This document shows, piece after piece, positions 1 to 11,000 of a DNA stretch of 64,000 nucleotides. Within the stretch, counting starts at the first letter, position 1. The number at the start of each line of letters is the position of its first letter. The stretch lies in contig JAFFJZ010000003.1 in NCBI GenBank assembly GCA_018340375.1, positions 29,326,001 through 29,390,000 on the forward strand. Direction: 5' to 3'. Under the pieces are notes generated by a model. That model did not search any database and had not been told where the DNA came from. It was given only the letters and a program-made list of their open reading frames with translations. The stretch is from Gonatopus flavifemur. Lineage: Eukaryota; Arthropoda; Insecta; Hymenoptera; Dryinidae. The position numbers and the translations under genes are program-made.

Positions 1-537
1 GTGTCTTGCGATATCTTGGTTTTAAATGTCTTGTACAACACTTTTAGATATCTTTCAGACGAGTTTGAAACAAGAATTGATCTGAAACTTATTTCAAAAT
101 GTTACATAGGACATTTGAAGCCTGTCTAAAAAAATATATCGCAAGATACAATAAAACGTCTACTGGGAGAAAAGAAAGATTTTATTACCTCTAATAAAAA
201 CTTTATTGCATCAAGAAAATCTCTAAGTCTTATTTGAGAAACGCTTATGGCGATCTCAAGACTATTTTTCTTGATCCAAGATTCAATATTCTAATGCCAA
301 GATTATCAAATTTTACTCAAGGCGAGAGAATTTTTTTATAATAATGCAATTTTTGTTACAAAAGAGAACGTTTCTGTGGGTGTGCAGTTGAGAATTCTTG
401 TAAATTTTTGCAAATACGTTTTTATGAGAGATGAGAAACCTAACAATTTCTGACCAAATTCAACATTTATCGCGACGGTTCATCAATGTTTCTTCTATAA
501 AGATTTATAAAACAATCAGGAATTTTTTAGGTTTCCA
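1..537. other. Unassigned AT-rich sequence
   Basis: No reading frame, terminal repeat or RNA gene can be supported here. The first foldback element begins immediately after this stretch. Confidence 0.5.
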
Positions 538-1208
538 CACGGAGAGAAAAGAATAGTTATATTCTCAATGTAGCATGGGAATGATTACTATGTTACATGG
601 TGACGAAAATTTTTAGATGGTGCGAGTCACTTGACATAGTGATGCTCCCGATTTTATGTGGTAACATTAGCCCTGTTAACATAGTAATGATGACCATGTT
701 ACATTGGAGACAGTACTATGCAACTAAACATGAATCCAATGCTATAAGGTAATAGGACCATGATTTTTTCATTGATCATAACCTAAATTGAACTATTGAT
801 ATGTATATACACACAAGGCTTTTCAGTGAATGAGGTTATAAATAAATAAATTAGGTTATGAAATGGTTAATAGAAAGCAAAGGGAGCACACAGTGAGAAA
901 CAAATTATATCAGTCTTCTAAATAATAACTGTGTTTTTACTTGATTATTAATAGTGGGCTGACTACAGTAATAATACGTATAATATATGTATGTCTATAC
1001 ACTGGAATGACAGCTATTGTAATATGGTGATTAGTACCATTTTACATTGCTTTGAGTTCTATTTGTCTGATTTCTATGTAGTATAGTAATCATTACCAGA
1101 AAAATGGCAAAGGATTCTATTCTCACATAGTAACATTTACGATTTTCAATAAAATAAGAACGAATACTATGTTAGCATGGTAAATATTACCATACATTTC
1201 TATCCGTG
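538..1208. mobile_element. Foldback element with CACGG ends
   Basis: The left end reads CACGGAGAGAAA and the right end is the reverse complement of CACGGATAGAAA. Both sides are flanked by CA (536-537 and 1209-1210). The arms share a recurring motif of the type TACTATGTTACATGGT, present in both orientations. No transposase is encoded. It belongs with the other CACGG-ended elements at 6640, 10732, 42622 and 49021. The interior symmetry is weak, so the element looks old or internally rearranged. Confidence 0.5.
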
Positions 1209-1575
1209 CAGATTGCTTGTCAATGAAATATAGAAGATGGTGAGTACGGTTGACTAATTATTAATGATTGCAATAGACTGAATTTTGACTCCGAGAAATT
1301 CAGAGAGCGAAATAATTCATGTTGGGAATATAATCATTGTGTTTGTCGGTGAGTGACCGGGGAAATATGAAATTTTTAACGCTAGAATTGTTTTAAACGA
1401 TATGATTGGAAGGTGTAAGGAGTATCACTTAATCATAGTACTCTATCCTTTCTTCAATTTTATGAATGAGTCAACGTAAGAAAACCGTAGAGTTTTGAAT
1501 TCCACATAAGTGTTGGCGGAGAGTAGAATAATTACGAATGCAGGGTAAAACCGAACACAGTTATATCTTTATATA

Positions 1576-2678
1576 CACTGTAAAAAAAAACTGGAAATTT
1601 ACTGTGCAACTGGACTGGAAATTTCCAGTGCTAGTACTGGAATATGGATATTCCAGTACATGTACAGAGATTTTGTTGTTACGTTACTGAAAATTTACCA
1701 AGCATAACTGAAAATTCAGTCATTGTACTGGAATTTTCAAGTTTGAGATGATGTACTGAAATTTTGCCATGATTTCGCGAAAATTTTACCGGCTCGTACT
1801 ACAATTTTATAGTTCTTGTGCACCAAAAAAAAATATTCCCTCAAAAAGGACTTGAGAAAAAATTTGGAATTTAGAAAAAAAAACCTAATCGTTGGTATAC
1901 TGGAATTATACAGGTTTTTAACTGCAATTCTCAGGTTTTGTGATGGAATTTTCCAGTTACTATGCAATTGAATTATACAGGTTTTGAACTGCAATTTTCA
2001 GGTCGTGTGATGGAATTTTCCAGTTGCTATGCAACGGAATTTAATCACTGTTGCACTGAAATTTTCCACTTCTATTGGACTTCGTCATTTCTGGCAGGAA
2101 AAATTTCAAGTCTTTATATTAAAAATTTCCTGATTGAGATTTTGAATAATAATTGTAATTGTAGCCAATGAAATTGATATATGAGGTTTTTCCAAGACTT
2201 ATCCTCTTGTGTTCTAGATATGAAGCATATGTAGTAACCCAAGCTGGCCTTCCAACATGTCGCGCTATAGCTCATCGGTTAGGTCTTAGGTTTCAGTTGG
2301 TAGGCAGGTAGAAAAGTGTGGGTTCAAATCCTGTTAGGTAGACATGAGTTTCTGTCCATCCAAATGAACGATCAAAAGTTTCTCAATCATCTTGGAACAC
2401 AAGGACCCTGCAAAATCACTTTGCGTGAGCAATTTTTTTTCAATTTTCATGGATATTTTCAGCATTAATTTTCCAGTACATGTCCTGGAAAAGTCCAGCT
2501 CGTGTACTGAAAAATTCCAGTACCGAGGCTCAGAAAATTTCCAGTTTTGATGCGGAAATTCCATAACGTTTGCACTGAATTTTTGCAGTACAAATGTGCT
2601 GAAATTTTCCGGTACATGTACAGGTTAATGACTTCCAGTACATGTACTGGAATTTTCCGGTGAAATTTTTTTACAGTG
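1576..2678. mobile_element. CACTGTAAAAA-ended non-autonomous element with internal ACTGGAAATT repeats
   Basis: The left end CACTGTAAAAAAA and the right end TTTTTTTACAGTG are inverted repeats flanked by TA (1574-1575 and 2679-2680). Both arms are built from many short ACTGGAAATTTCCAGT-like units in both orientations. There is no transposase. A shorter relative with the same ends and the same repeat vocabulary lies at 28425-28916. A tRNA-like SINE fragment sits near the right arm. Confidence 0.65.
2263..2345 (+). repeat. tRNA-like SINE fragment
   Basis: A box A-like segment (TAGCTCATCGGTTAGG, near 2269) is followed by a box B-like GGTTCAAATCC (near 2322) at roughly tRNA spacing. A full cloverleaf could not be formed, so this is read as a tRNA-derived SINE head or a tRNA relic rather than a working tRNA gene. 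It lies inside the CACTGT-ended element. Confidence 0.4.
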
Positions 2679-2815
2679 TACCTCTTCTAATACATCCATG
2701 CTTTCTTGTTTGTAATACTGCTTAGTCTGTGCTTAATATTTTAATTTACTTCAAAGTAAGAGAAAAGGTTAGGCATTGAAGCTGAGAACTGATGAAATTA
2801 CCAGGTCATTCAATA

Positions 2816-4005
2816 TGTTCGTAGGATAAGTAAGAAAAAAACAAAAGTTTGACAAAACTCGATTTTATTATTCAACATAGTTGCCTCCAAGGGCGATTTT
2901 CCAACTATCGATGCCACTTTTATAGTACGATTTCTCTTTCTCTTCAAAATAGGCCTCAGTTTCAGCGATTACTTCATCATTGGACTTGAATTTCTTTCCA
3001 GCAAGCATTCTCTTGAGATTTGAAAACGGAAGAAAGTCGCTAGGAGCTAAATCTGGAGAATACGGTGGATGGGTGAGCAATTCGAAGCCCAATTCGTTCA
3101 ATTTTGTCATCTTTTTCATCGATTTGTGACAGGGTGCATTGTCTCGGTGGAACAACACTTTTTTCCTTTCGCAAATGTGGCCGTTTCTTTGCGATTTCAG
3201 CCTTCAATAGATCCAAAAGTGCACAGTAATAGTCGCTGTGGATGGTGGTTCCTTTTTGGGGATAGTCGATGAATATTATTATCTTCGCATCCCCAAATAC
3301 AGACGCCATCACCTTTGCTCGCTTTGGATTCGATTCGTCGACTGCTGTCCACTCAGCTGACTGTCTTTTGGATCCTGGTGTATAATGGTGAAGTCATGTT
3401 TCATCCATGGTCACATATCGACGATAGAATTCGATTTTATTGCAGTTTAACAGCGCCAAACACTCCTCCGAAGCATGAATTCGTTGTTGGTTTTGGTCGA
3501 CTGTGAGCTCACGCGGCACCCACTTTGCACAGAGCTTTCGCATACCCAAGTATTCGTGTCAAATGGTAAAAACACTAACATCTGATATCTTTACAATGTT
3601 AGTTAGCTCGTGCACCTTCAATTTGCGATCTTTCATAATCAATTTGTGAATTTTTTGAGAGTTTTCTGGAATAACAGCCTCATTTGGGTATCCACTGCGC
3701 TCTGCGTCATTTGTGCTGGTACGATCACGTTTAAATTCAGCAATCTTGTTCTCTACCATTTGTCTCGATGGAGCAGAGTCCGGATAATGTTTATCAAGCC
3801 ATTGTTTGATCAAAACTCGAAATTCATTTTTCTCCATTTTTTTTTTTTAATAACTGAAGTTGCTTCAAAATGCTATAACTCACGAATCAATAGTCAGATC
3901 GCTATCAAAATTATACACGCATCGTTTGAAGGTCAGTACTAAATCAAAATCATATGGAAAAAATTCTAGTAACGCCATCGATGTCTCATCCTACGGACTT
4001 TTTAA
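2816..4005 (-). mobile_element. Mariner element, irritans (Himar1-like) type, inactivated
   Basis: Transposase fragments are readable on the minus strand. The N-terminal part runs 3837-3559 (starting MEKNEFRVLIK, with a Paired-like helix-turn-helix region) and the catalytic C-terminal part runs about 3430-2868. The first catalytic Asp is in YVTMDET near 3417. The second is in HRDNAPCHKS near 3145. The third is in SPDLAPSDF near 3030. The protein ends GNYVE, as in this subfamily. The Trp codon after MDET is TGA, and further frameshifts and a short deletion in the N-terminal part make it a pseudogene. The ends carry GTAGGAT motifs (2821 and, reversed, about 3991), but the exact TIR borders are uncertain. 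Confidence 0.8.
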
Positions 4006-4084
4006 ATGGAGTGTTATTCGATGAGTTTGATGTAACCTTGATTTGTTGAACGAAGTAATACATTTTTTGGAGTTTTCATTTATA

Positions 4085-4340
4085 CACGCAGAGAAAAGTT
4101 ACCTAAAAAATTACTACACTTTATACTAAACTAAGGATAAAATCACATTTTGGGGTTATGTATTATATGTTGTCATTCAAATTACTATACTTTCTAGTAA
4201 GCAGGGATGGAATTCTGTTATTTATTGATAGAAAGTACAGTAATTTTGATGACAACATGTAATACAGAACCCCAAAATGTGATTTTGTCCCTATTTTACT
4301 ATAAAGTGTAGTCATTTTGTAGGTAACTCTTCTCTGCGTG
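4085..4340. mobile_element. Palindromic MITE, CACGCAGAGAAAAG ends
   Basis: A 256-bp element is almost entirely palindromic. CACGCAGAGAAAAGTTACCT at the left pairs with its near-perfect complement at the right, and the pairing continues inward over about 100 bp. It is flanked by TA on both sides (4083-4084 and 4341-4342). It has no coding capacity. Its right TA directly abuts the TTAA of the next element. Confidence 0.85.
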
Positions 4341-4346
4341 TATTAA

Positions 4347-4539
4347 GGGGATACGAGCGGTCCAATTCTTTCGAGACAAAGTACGTGAAAATGCGTGCAT
4401 CGATTCAAAATATTTCTTTGTACAGCACTTCTTTAGCATCTCAAGAAATGCTGTACAGAGAGATATTTCGAATCGATGCACGCATTTTCACGTACTTTGT
4501 CTCGAAAAAATTCAGAAAAGCCCAGCCACTCGTATCCCC
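4347..4539. mobile_element. PiggyBac-type MITE with TTAA target sites
   Basis: GGGGATACGAG at the left and CTCGTATCCCC at the right are inverted and flanked by TTAA (4343-4346 and 4540-4543). That is the target preference of piggyBac-type transposases. The arms pair over most of the 193 bp and form a strong hairpin. No ORF belongs to it. It is inserted directly beside the CACGCAG MITE with no spacer other than target sites. Confidence 0.85.
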
Positions 4540-4543
4540 TTAA

Positions 4544-6639
4544 ATACTCAATATCTAGTTTGAAGAAATCACGTCATAGGGATTTAACTCCTCAATGACC
4601 AATTTCAATTGTCATCCTTTGTTGCGTTACTTGTTGTTACAGTTAATAGTAAGGAGTAATTGGGAACGGGTTCAATGCAGCAGATCAAACCGCATATATT
4701 AGTGTCTTTTATCTCGAATCATCAATTCATATTCATTATCCTTCATATTTACTTCTTTGAACATTAATCATAAATCAAAACAAGAAATCCTGTGAAAATT
4801 TGATATTTTCTCTTCATTTCGCGTTTGAGTAAAATTGTACTCCGTGAAATCTTGTTTTATTATGATATCCTCATAATGATTATTCTCACATGCCATGGAA
4901 ACACATCAGTCATAATTTGACATACTGTTCGGGTTTACCCCACGTCAGAGGTTTTCATTTCTCTTCAAATTTCAATTCAAAAGTTCATCAATCAAACTCC
5001 AATTTGCAGTGCGAATATATGTTACATCGAAGGAATTTGTTTGTGCGTTTTGCAATCTTTTTCAAAATTGTTTGAAATTTCATAACTCTTTCAGTCACAT
5101 TTGTAACTGAAATTCCAAATTCTTCATCGAGAACCCAATTTCTCAGACTTGAAGAGAATTTCTTGATCCCCGTTCTGATGAATTTTGTTTCCAATGGAAA
5201 AAAATTATCCATTCCAATGGAACAATTTTTCATTGAATTGAAATCACATTCTTTGGATTCATGGAGAAATATATTTCTGTTTCAATTTGAGAATCTTTCA
5301 TTTTAATCTGATGGAAACTTTTCCCATTCGACTGAATTTTTCTCTATTGGAAAAAAGATTTATTAGAATGAGGGCAAAGAAAATGTTCTCCCAGTTTAAG
5401 GAATTGGGTTCTCAGTGTTGGTATTTGAATTGAAAATTCATTCACAAGTAATTGAATTTTCAATCTTTTATTATATTATATCACACATTTATGTTTATTT
5501 TGAGTAACTGAGATTTCATACACATGTAGCTTAAATTTTCAGTGACGTGATTGGAAATTGAGTGCACCCATGCAAAAATCGGTTAAGCGCTCAAAAAGCG
5601 GTAGTAAAAGCCAAGGGTCAAGCGGTCAATTTTGCGGTTGATTTCAAACGAAATTTGCTGAATTAGCAAGATGTTTGCCGAAATAGCGAATTACTTAGCG
5701 GTCTGTATATTTGCAATGCTGAATTTCTGAATCAGCAATCGCTTGCCGTAAGAGTGGAAATGTTTGCTAATTCAGCGAAAAGGTTCGCTGTTTCAGCAAG
5801 TATTCTTTCTTCATGTATGTTTTTAGCTTGTTCTGCGCATATTTTAGCATTCCAATGATACACATATAATCCGATATCCATCGATTCAATCATTCATTTG
5901 TTTCTGACGTTGTGAAGTTTTATAGTGTCTTCAGATAAATGAAATTACACATTCAAAGTATTAATGATAACAAAACGTGATAATTCAATAGTACTTATAT
6001 TACTACATTGAATATATCCAATTCATTGACTACTGAGTATATCATATCAATATCCAGTTCGGTCCATTGAAAAATTATCATTTGCATTTTTTATTCACAT
6101 TGTAGTTCAAAGATGATGTAAACAATGGATCAACGTATGGAAGTTCTTTTTTTTCGAGTATTATAAACAAAACATAAATGAATTTTCTGAATATGATTTC
6201 ACGAAAAATTTATATTAAGAACAAATCAATTGATTTTATAATATTTAGCATATTTGATAAGGTGATTAGATAAATATTCGTAGTCGTGCCGTGGAATAAA
6301 TCGATTCTCGTGATACTTGAATTATAGCTATCGAAACAGGTCTTATTTCCTTTCAAAAGATATTATTAACACTTGGGAAATTGCAGATGCAATTAGATCA
6401 CTAGTATAAAAACTGGTGCGTTATGCGTAACTTACACGGGTTCAAAATGATTACCATACAGAAGATAAAGTTCTTTTATTATTGTTTGCTGACTTTTTGC
6501 CTCGAATTTCAATTTTTTCTTTCTATCTCTCTGCGTTACTGTTTATAAGGAAAATTTACCTTTCTCATATGTTTAATGAATATTTGTATTTGGGAGAAGG
6601 GATATTGCATTCGAAACGACTATCTTGAACACACAGTTA
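4544..6639. other. Intergenic AT-rich DNA
   Basis: No gene or clear element was found. Around 5640-5815 short words of the type TTTGCTGAATTAGC and its complement recur irregularly, suggesting an eroded foldback repeat. Confidence 0.4.
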
Positions 6640-6893
6640 CACGGAGAGAAATTTATTTGGAAAGATTACCATTTTATTCGTAAACTAGAACTATTCGGCA
6701 AAACCAGACAATAATTTATAATATAACTCCTAATCATTGCCAGCTGTGATGGTAAAAATTCAAATTAATCTCGATTTTTACCATCACAACTGGCAATGAT
6801 TAGGAGTTATATTATAAATTATTGTCTGGTTTTGCCGAATAGTTCTAGTTTACGAATAAAATGGTAATTTTTCCAAATACATTTCTCTCCGTG
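6640..6893. mobile_element. Near-perfect palindromic MITE, CACGGAGAGAAA ends
   Basis: This 254-bp element has arms that pair almost perfectly over about 110 bp around a short loop near 6757-6772. The left end reads CACGGAGAGAAATTTATTTGG and the right end is its complement. It is flanked by TA on both sides (6638-6639 and 6894-6895). It is non-coding. The low arm divergence suggests relatively recent activity or arm homogenisation. Confidence 0.88.
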
Positions 6894-7713
6894 TACGATA
6901 TCGAAGCGATTTCTCGAGTAATCATGAAGGAATTACAAATTCAAAAATTCCCTCCGTGTAATTGAAAACAATATGTAATTCAATTCTCTCTTTCAATTTG
7001 AATTAGTGAATTTGCAAATTATTCAACTTCCACTGATCTAATCAGTGAAATCCAAGAAATCTCAGAAGATGCTTTCACTTGATGTCGAATATCTTGATTT
7101 GTGTCCACTGCAAAAGATAAATTTTGTTAACTTGACAATATTCTTGTATCTTTCGCGACATGTCGAATAGATCACATTTGTCCACAGCATCTACAAAAAT
7201 CAATTACATACTTCATTTTCAACGAAACTTTGTTTTCCGATGATTGTTTCGGATCATTTTCAGTTTGGAATAATGAACCCAATCGCTTCAATCCTTCATT
7301 TCCTCAATGAAATGTATTGTAACGAACAATGAAGTTGATTGTTCGGTTCGAATACTTTAATATTCTTTCGATGAAGTGATGTATCTCAAACACGCTGGCT
7401 GTGCCAAATTTGCTTTAAACGTATTCAATCATATTCCAATGCAATGAATGCAGTATATTTTACCGGTTAATATTAATCAATCGAATGGGAACGTAACCTG
7501 AAAATCGAAGATTCATCGAGCTTTAATGATTTACATACGATCGTGGAGTATACGCAGTGCACCACCGAGAAGACAATGTATCGAACGCAAGTCAAGTTGG
7601 GTGGTTCAAGGTGGGACGAGTACTTCGTCCAAGCTTTTCTTTTTTCATTGAATATTCTTGAACGTACACTGAAAAAAAATTCCTTCCAACCAAATGGATG
7701 GTTATTTTTCCTG

Positions 7714-7916
7714 CACGGAAAAAATAATTTAGCTGTAGCAGCTAAGTAACTAGCACGGACATGGACAGCCATTAAATTAGCTCCTGCAGCTAAATTTTAG
7801 CTGTTACCACAAATAAATTACCAATTGCAAATGCAAATTTTTTTGCTGTAACAGCTGAAATTTAGCTGCAGGAGCCCATTTAATGGCTGTCCGTGTCCGT
7901 GCTAGCTACTTAGCTC
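7714..7916. mobile_element. Foldback element with AGCTGCAGCTA arms, partial
   Basis: Arms at about 7741-7806 and 7850-7916 are inverted copies. Both contain TGGACAGCCATTAAA-like and GCTCCTGCAGCTAAATTT-like blocks. A CACGGAAAAAATAATTTAGC end occurs at 7714, but its partner on the right is not preserved. The same GCAGCTA/GGCTGTCC vocabulary is found in the large foldback around 43120-47070. Confidence 0.6.
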
Positions 7917-8083
7917 ATCATATTAGTTCCGTTCAAAAACAAACCGCACTGAAAATATAATTTTGAATAATTTCTTTATCGTCAATTGACACCTGGATTA
8001 AAATGTTTGTTTCTATCTTTACCTGTTCACAGGGGATCCTGAAAACCTATAGAACGTTACACGGAACATTAAGATAAGGAACA

Positions 8084-11000
8084 ATGAATAAAATGGATTA
8101 CATGGAAGTGACCCTTCCAAACTATTCTTACGTGTTCAATTTCGAAGAACAGTTCATTCATCAAGATACCAGAGTATGGATGACCAAAAATTGGACCAAT
8201 GGTTTTTATTACTGTGGCATATACATGATATTAATTTTCGGTGGACAACATTATATGGCCAATAGGCCGAGGTTCGAATTGAGAGGAGTGCTTAGTCTTT
8301 GGAATACACTTCTCGCGACATTTTCCATTATTGGCTTCACCAGAACTGCACCGGAATTAATCCACGTACTCAGAAATTATGGACTTTATCACAGTGTCTG
8401 CATACCAAGGTGAGTGAAAGAGAAACGTTACGGTATAAACTTAACACTCCTTGCTTCCTTCACGAGAAGTATCTTTACGGAATTCCAAGGAACTCATGTT
8501 GCATCGATGTATCATCAATCATTTTGCATATCCTGATTCATTTGATTACAATAATGAATCGATATGCTAAGAGCAAAAGTGACACTCAAATTCTTGTCAA
8601 GCAAAAACAGGACAGGAACTTTTGAGAGCAAGAATGGATGGAACGTCGAAAATTCTAAGCAAAAGCGATAATTCGGAAAAAAAGAGCAACCACAGAAATC
8701 TCCGGGCAAAAATGAAACACGAGCACGAGCAAAAACGAACCAGCACATAAATATAGAACCCATGGGTTGCTGGAGCTTTACAGCGTTTCATTTTTGCTCG
8801 GAGATTTCTGTGGTTGCTCTTTTGTTCCGAATTATAGGTGTGCCGCTCTTGCTCGGAATTTTCAACGTTCCATTCTTGCTCTCAAAAGTTCCTGTCCTGT
8901 TTTTGCTTGACAACAATTTGAGTGTCACTTCCGCTCTTAGCGTATCGATTAATTTATCTCTACAGATTTGGATTTCCATCGACTTCTTCGGATAATTTTT
9001 CTTAACTGACCCACGAAATTCCGTTAGTTAACGCAAGAAATATTGCATGAACAGAACGCAGGGCATAAAATAACACGAAATTATTCGATTCAGACGTCTA
9101 AGAGCTTCATCACTAATTTGATACGATTCCCTAAACACCGAAAAGTTGGGCTGAATGTGGCTGCATCTTACTGGAAAAATTGATTGGAATTCAGTCTCTT
9201 CCATTGTGTCTGCATTTGTTTTCGATGCTTACTTTCAGCTAACAAAGGGCTAGTACGAAACTGAAACTAGCAGCCAGTTCTTAGAACTTTTGATTAAACG
9301 TTGTTGAAGCTTTTTTCATACCAGAAATCGATCAAGTAGCATCCCATTGAACGTTTCAGATCCTTGAATCTTTAATAAGCGTTCAATGTGAAAAATTATG
9401 ACAATCGGCTGCCAGTTCCAGTTGCATAGGGCTAGTTTTGGCTGCATCTTCAAATAAGCTGATATTCGGGTTGAAAGTGAATTTTACTTTGACCAGTGAA
9501 GTACCAAACGTTAATCCCAAATTTCCATTGTTCATCTCGAATTGGAGAAATCTCTACCTTCGAAGTATTCAGAAACCATTATCTGAACGCGAATTCTTTG
9601 ATGTTCGATGTATTCAATTCTGCCCTCGAGATAGCTCCTTTCGTCGACAATGTTTTTTTTCTCTTCGATAAGCTGCGGCATATTTGACTCGATGTTATGT
9701 AAAAACAAGGGTCATGTCATGGATCAAGGACCAAGTTTGCAGGAGAATATCCCTCGCGAAGAATGATTTACATACAATCGGGCGTGAGAATCTGTGATAA
9801 GAAGAGGTCGGAGGTGACGTTCGAGACAATATACCAATCATAAATCTTGACTAATCACTCATTACAAAATTGACAATGTTTCATCGTTATCGCTGACCAA
9901 ATGTACATCAAAACTTTTCTTCTCGTTTCCGAACGGAAACTCCATCAAGTGTCAAGTGTCGTCTAAGACAGATAAATACTGGTTCTTTCTTTTATACATA
10001 TCTCATAGCTGTACATTCAGATAAAATATCGAATATTAATTTTCAAGATCACTGTTTCTTATTATGAATTTCCTCGACCTTAGCAATGTTTCATATACGT
10101 ATCCACTTAAGGGGCTCTACCATTGCAAACGCTCAAAATTCAGGTGATTTCTTGGAGTTTTTTTTAAGAGAAAAGTATTTCATCAAATGTTTTGAAAGTT
10201 TGAGGATATGCAACTCATGTGCCACCTTTGGAGGCATCGAGAAAAGAAAATTGTTTAATTGCTGCCATGATTCTGGTCGCTTGAGTGGCTGAAATGAAAG
10301 AAAAAATGACGTTAAAGTAGGAAGCATTCTTCATACCAGGAACTGGGATTTTTGGGAAATTATCAAAATCTGATGAAATGACAGAGTTTTGAAAAAAGGC
10401 TCTGTTTTCTTGTTTTGCTCACGAAATGGTTGGATTTCCGATGCCAAATTAACAATTATGATCCAATCAAGAATATCCTAGCTCATGGTACGAAGAATAT
10501 CCTTTAGTTTGAGGAATAAGAATATCCTACTTTTATTCCAGCCACTCAAGCGACCGGTGAATAAGTCGATTCAAATGCGATTGTGCCGGCGGGAATTTCA
10601 ACTCGTGGAAACTCATCATAGAATGCATTTTTTCACTAAATTTTTAGTCACGGCAACTGAATAGTCTTCTCAAGGTGGGAAGAAGCGGAAATGAAATTGA
10701 ACAATTTTTAATCCGAATAATCCGGATCCCACACGGAGAAAAAATATCATGGAATAATCAATCGCAAAGATAGTAGACCGGTGACACTTACGAATTTCTT
10801 AGCACAGTCGTTAACAGAGACAAGTATTAGGTGTATAACTTTGCTTCCGCCGTTTTTTTCCGAAATTCGAGGCTTGATTGTAAAAAACTGGTTATACATT
10901 TATGATGCAAAATATTGTCCATCGCTGGCCACTACTTTCTCCCATCTTTCGGGCAGCGTACGAATTCCGCGTTGAAAAAACTGGTCATCTTTTGAAGCGA

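Noticed and set aside
2263..2345. Possible tRNA gene
   Set aside because: Box A and box B words are present, but acceptor and T stems do not pair, so it is called a SINE or tRNA relic.
7543..7772. Overlapping open frames on both strands before the elongase
   Set aside because: They cover a CpG-containing stretch with no protein motif. It might be a 5' exon or promoter of the elongase, but no splice signal decides it.
8515..8995. Four overlapping frames of 60-82 codons
   Set aside because: By-products of the two arms of one inverted repeat; mirror frames on opposite strands.
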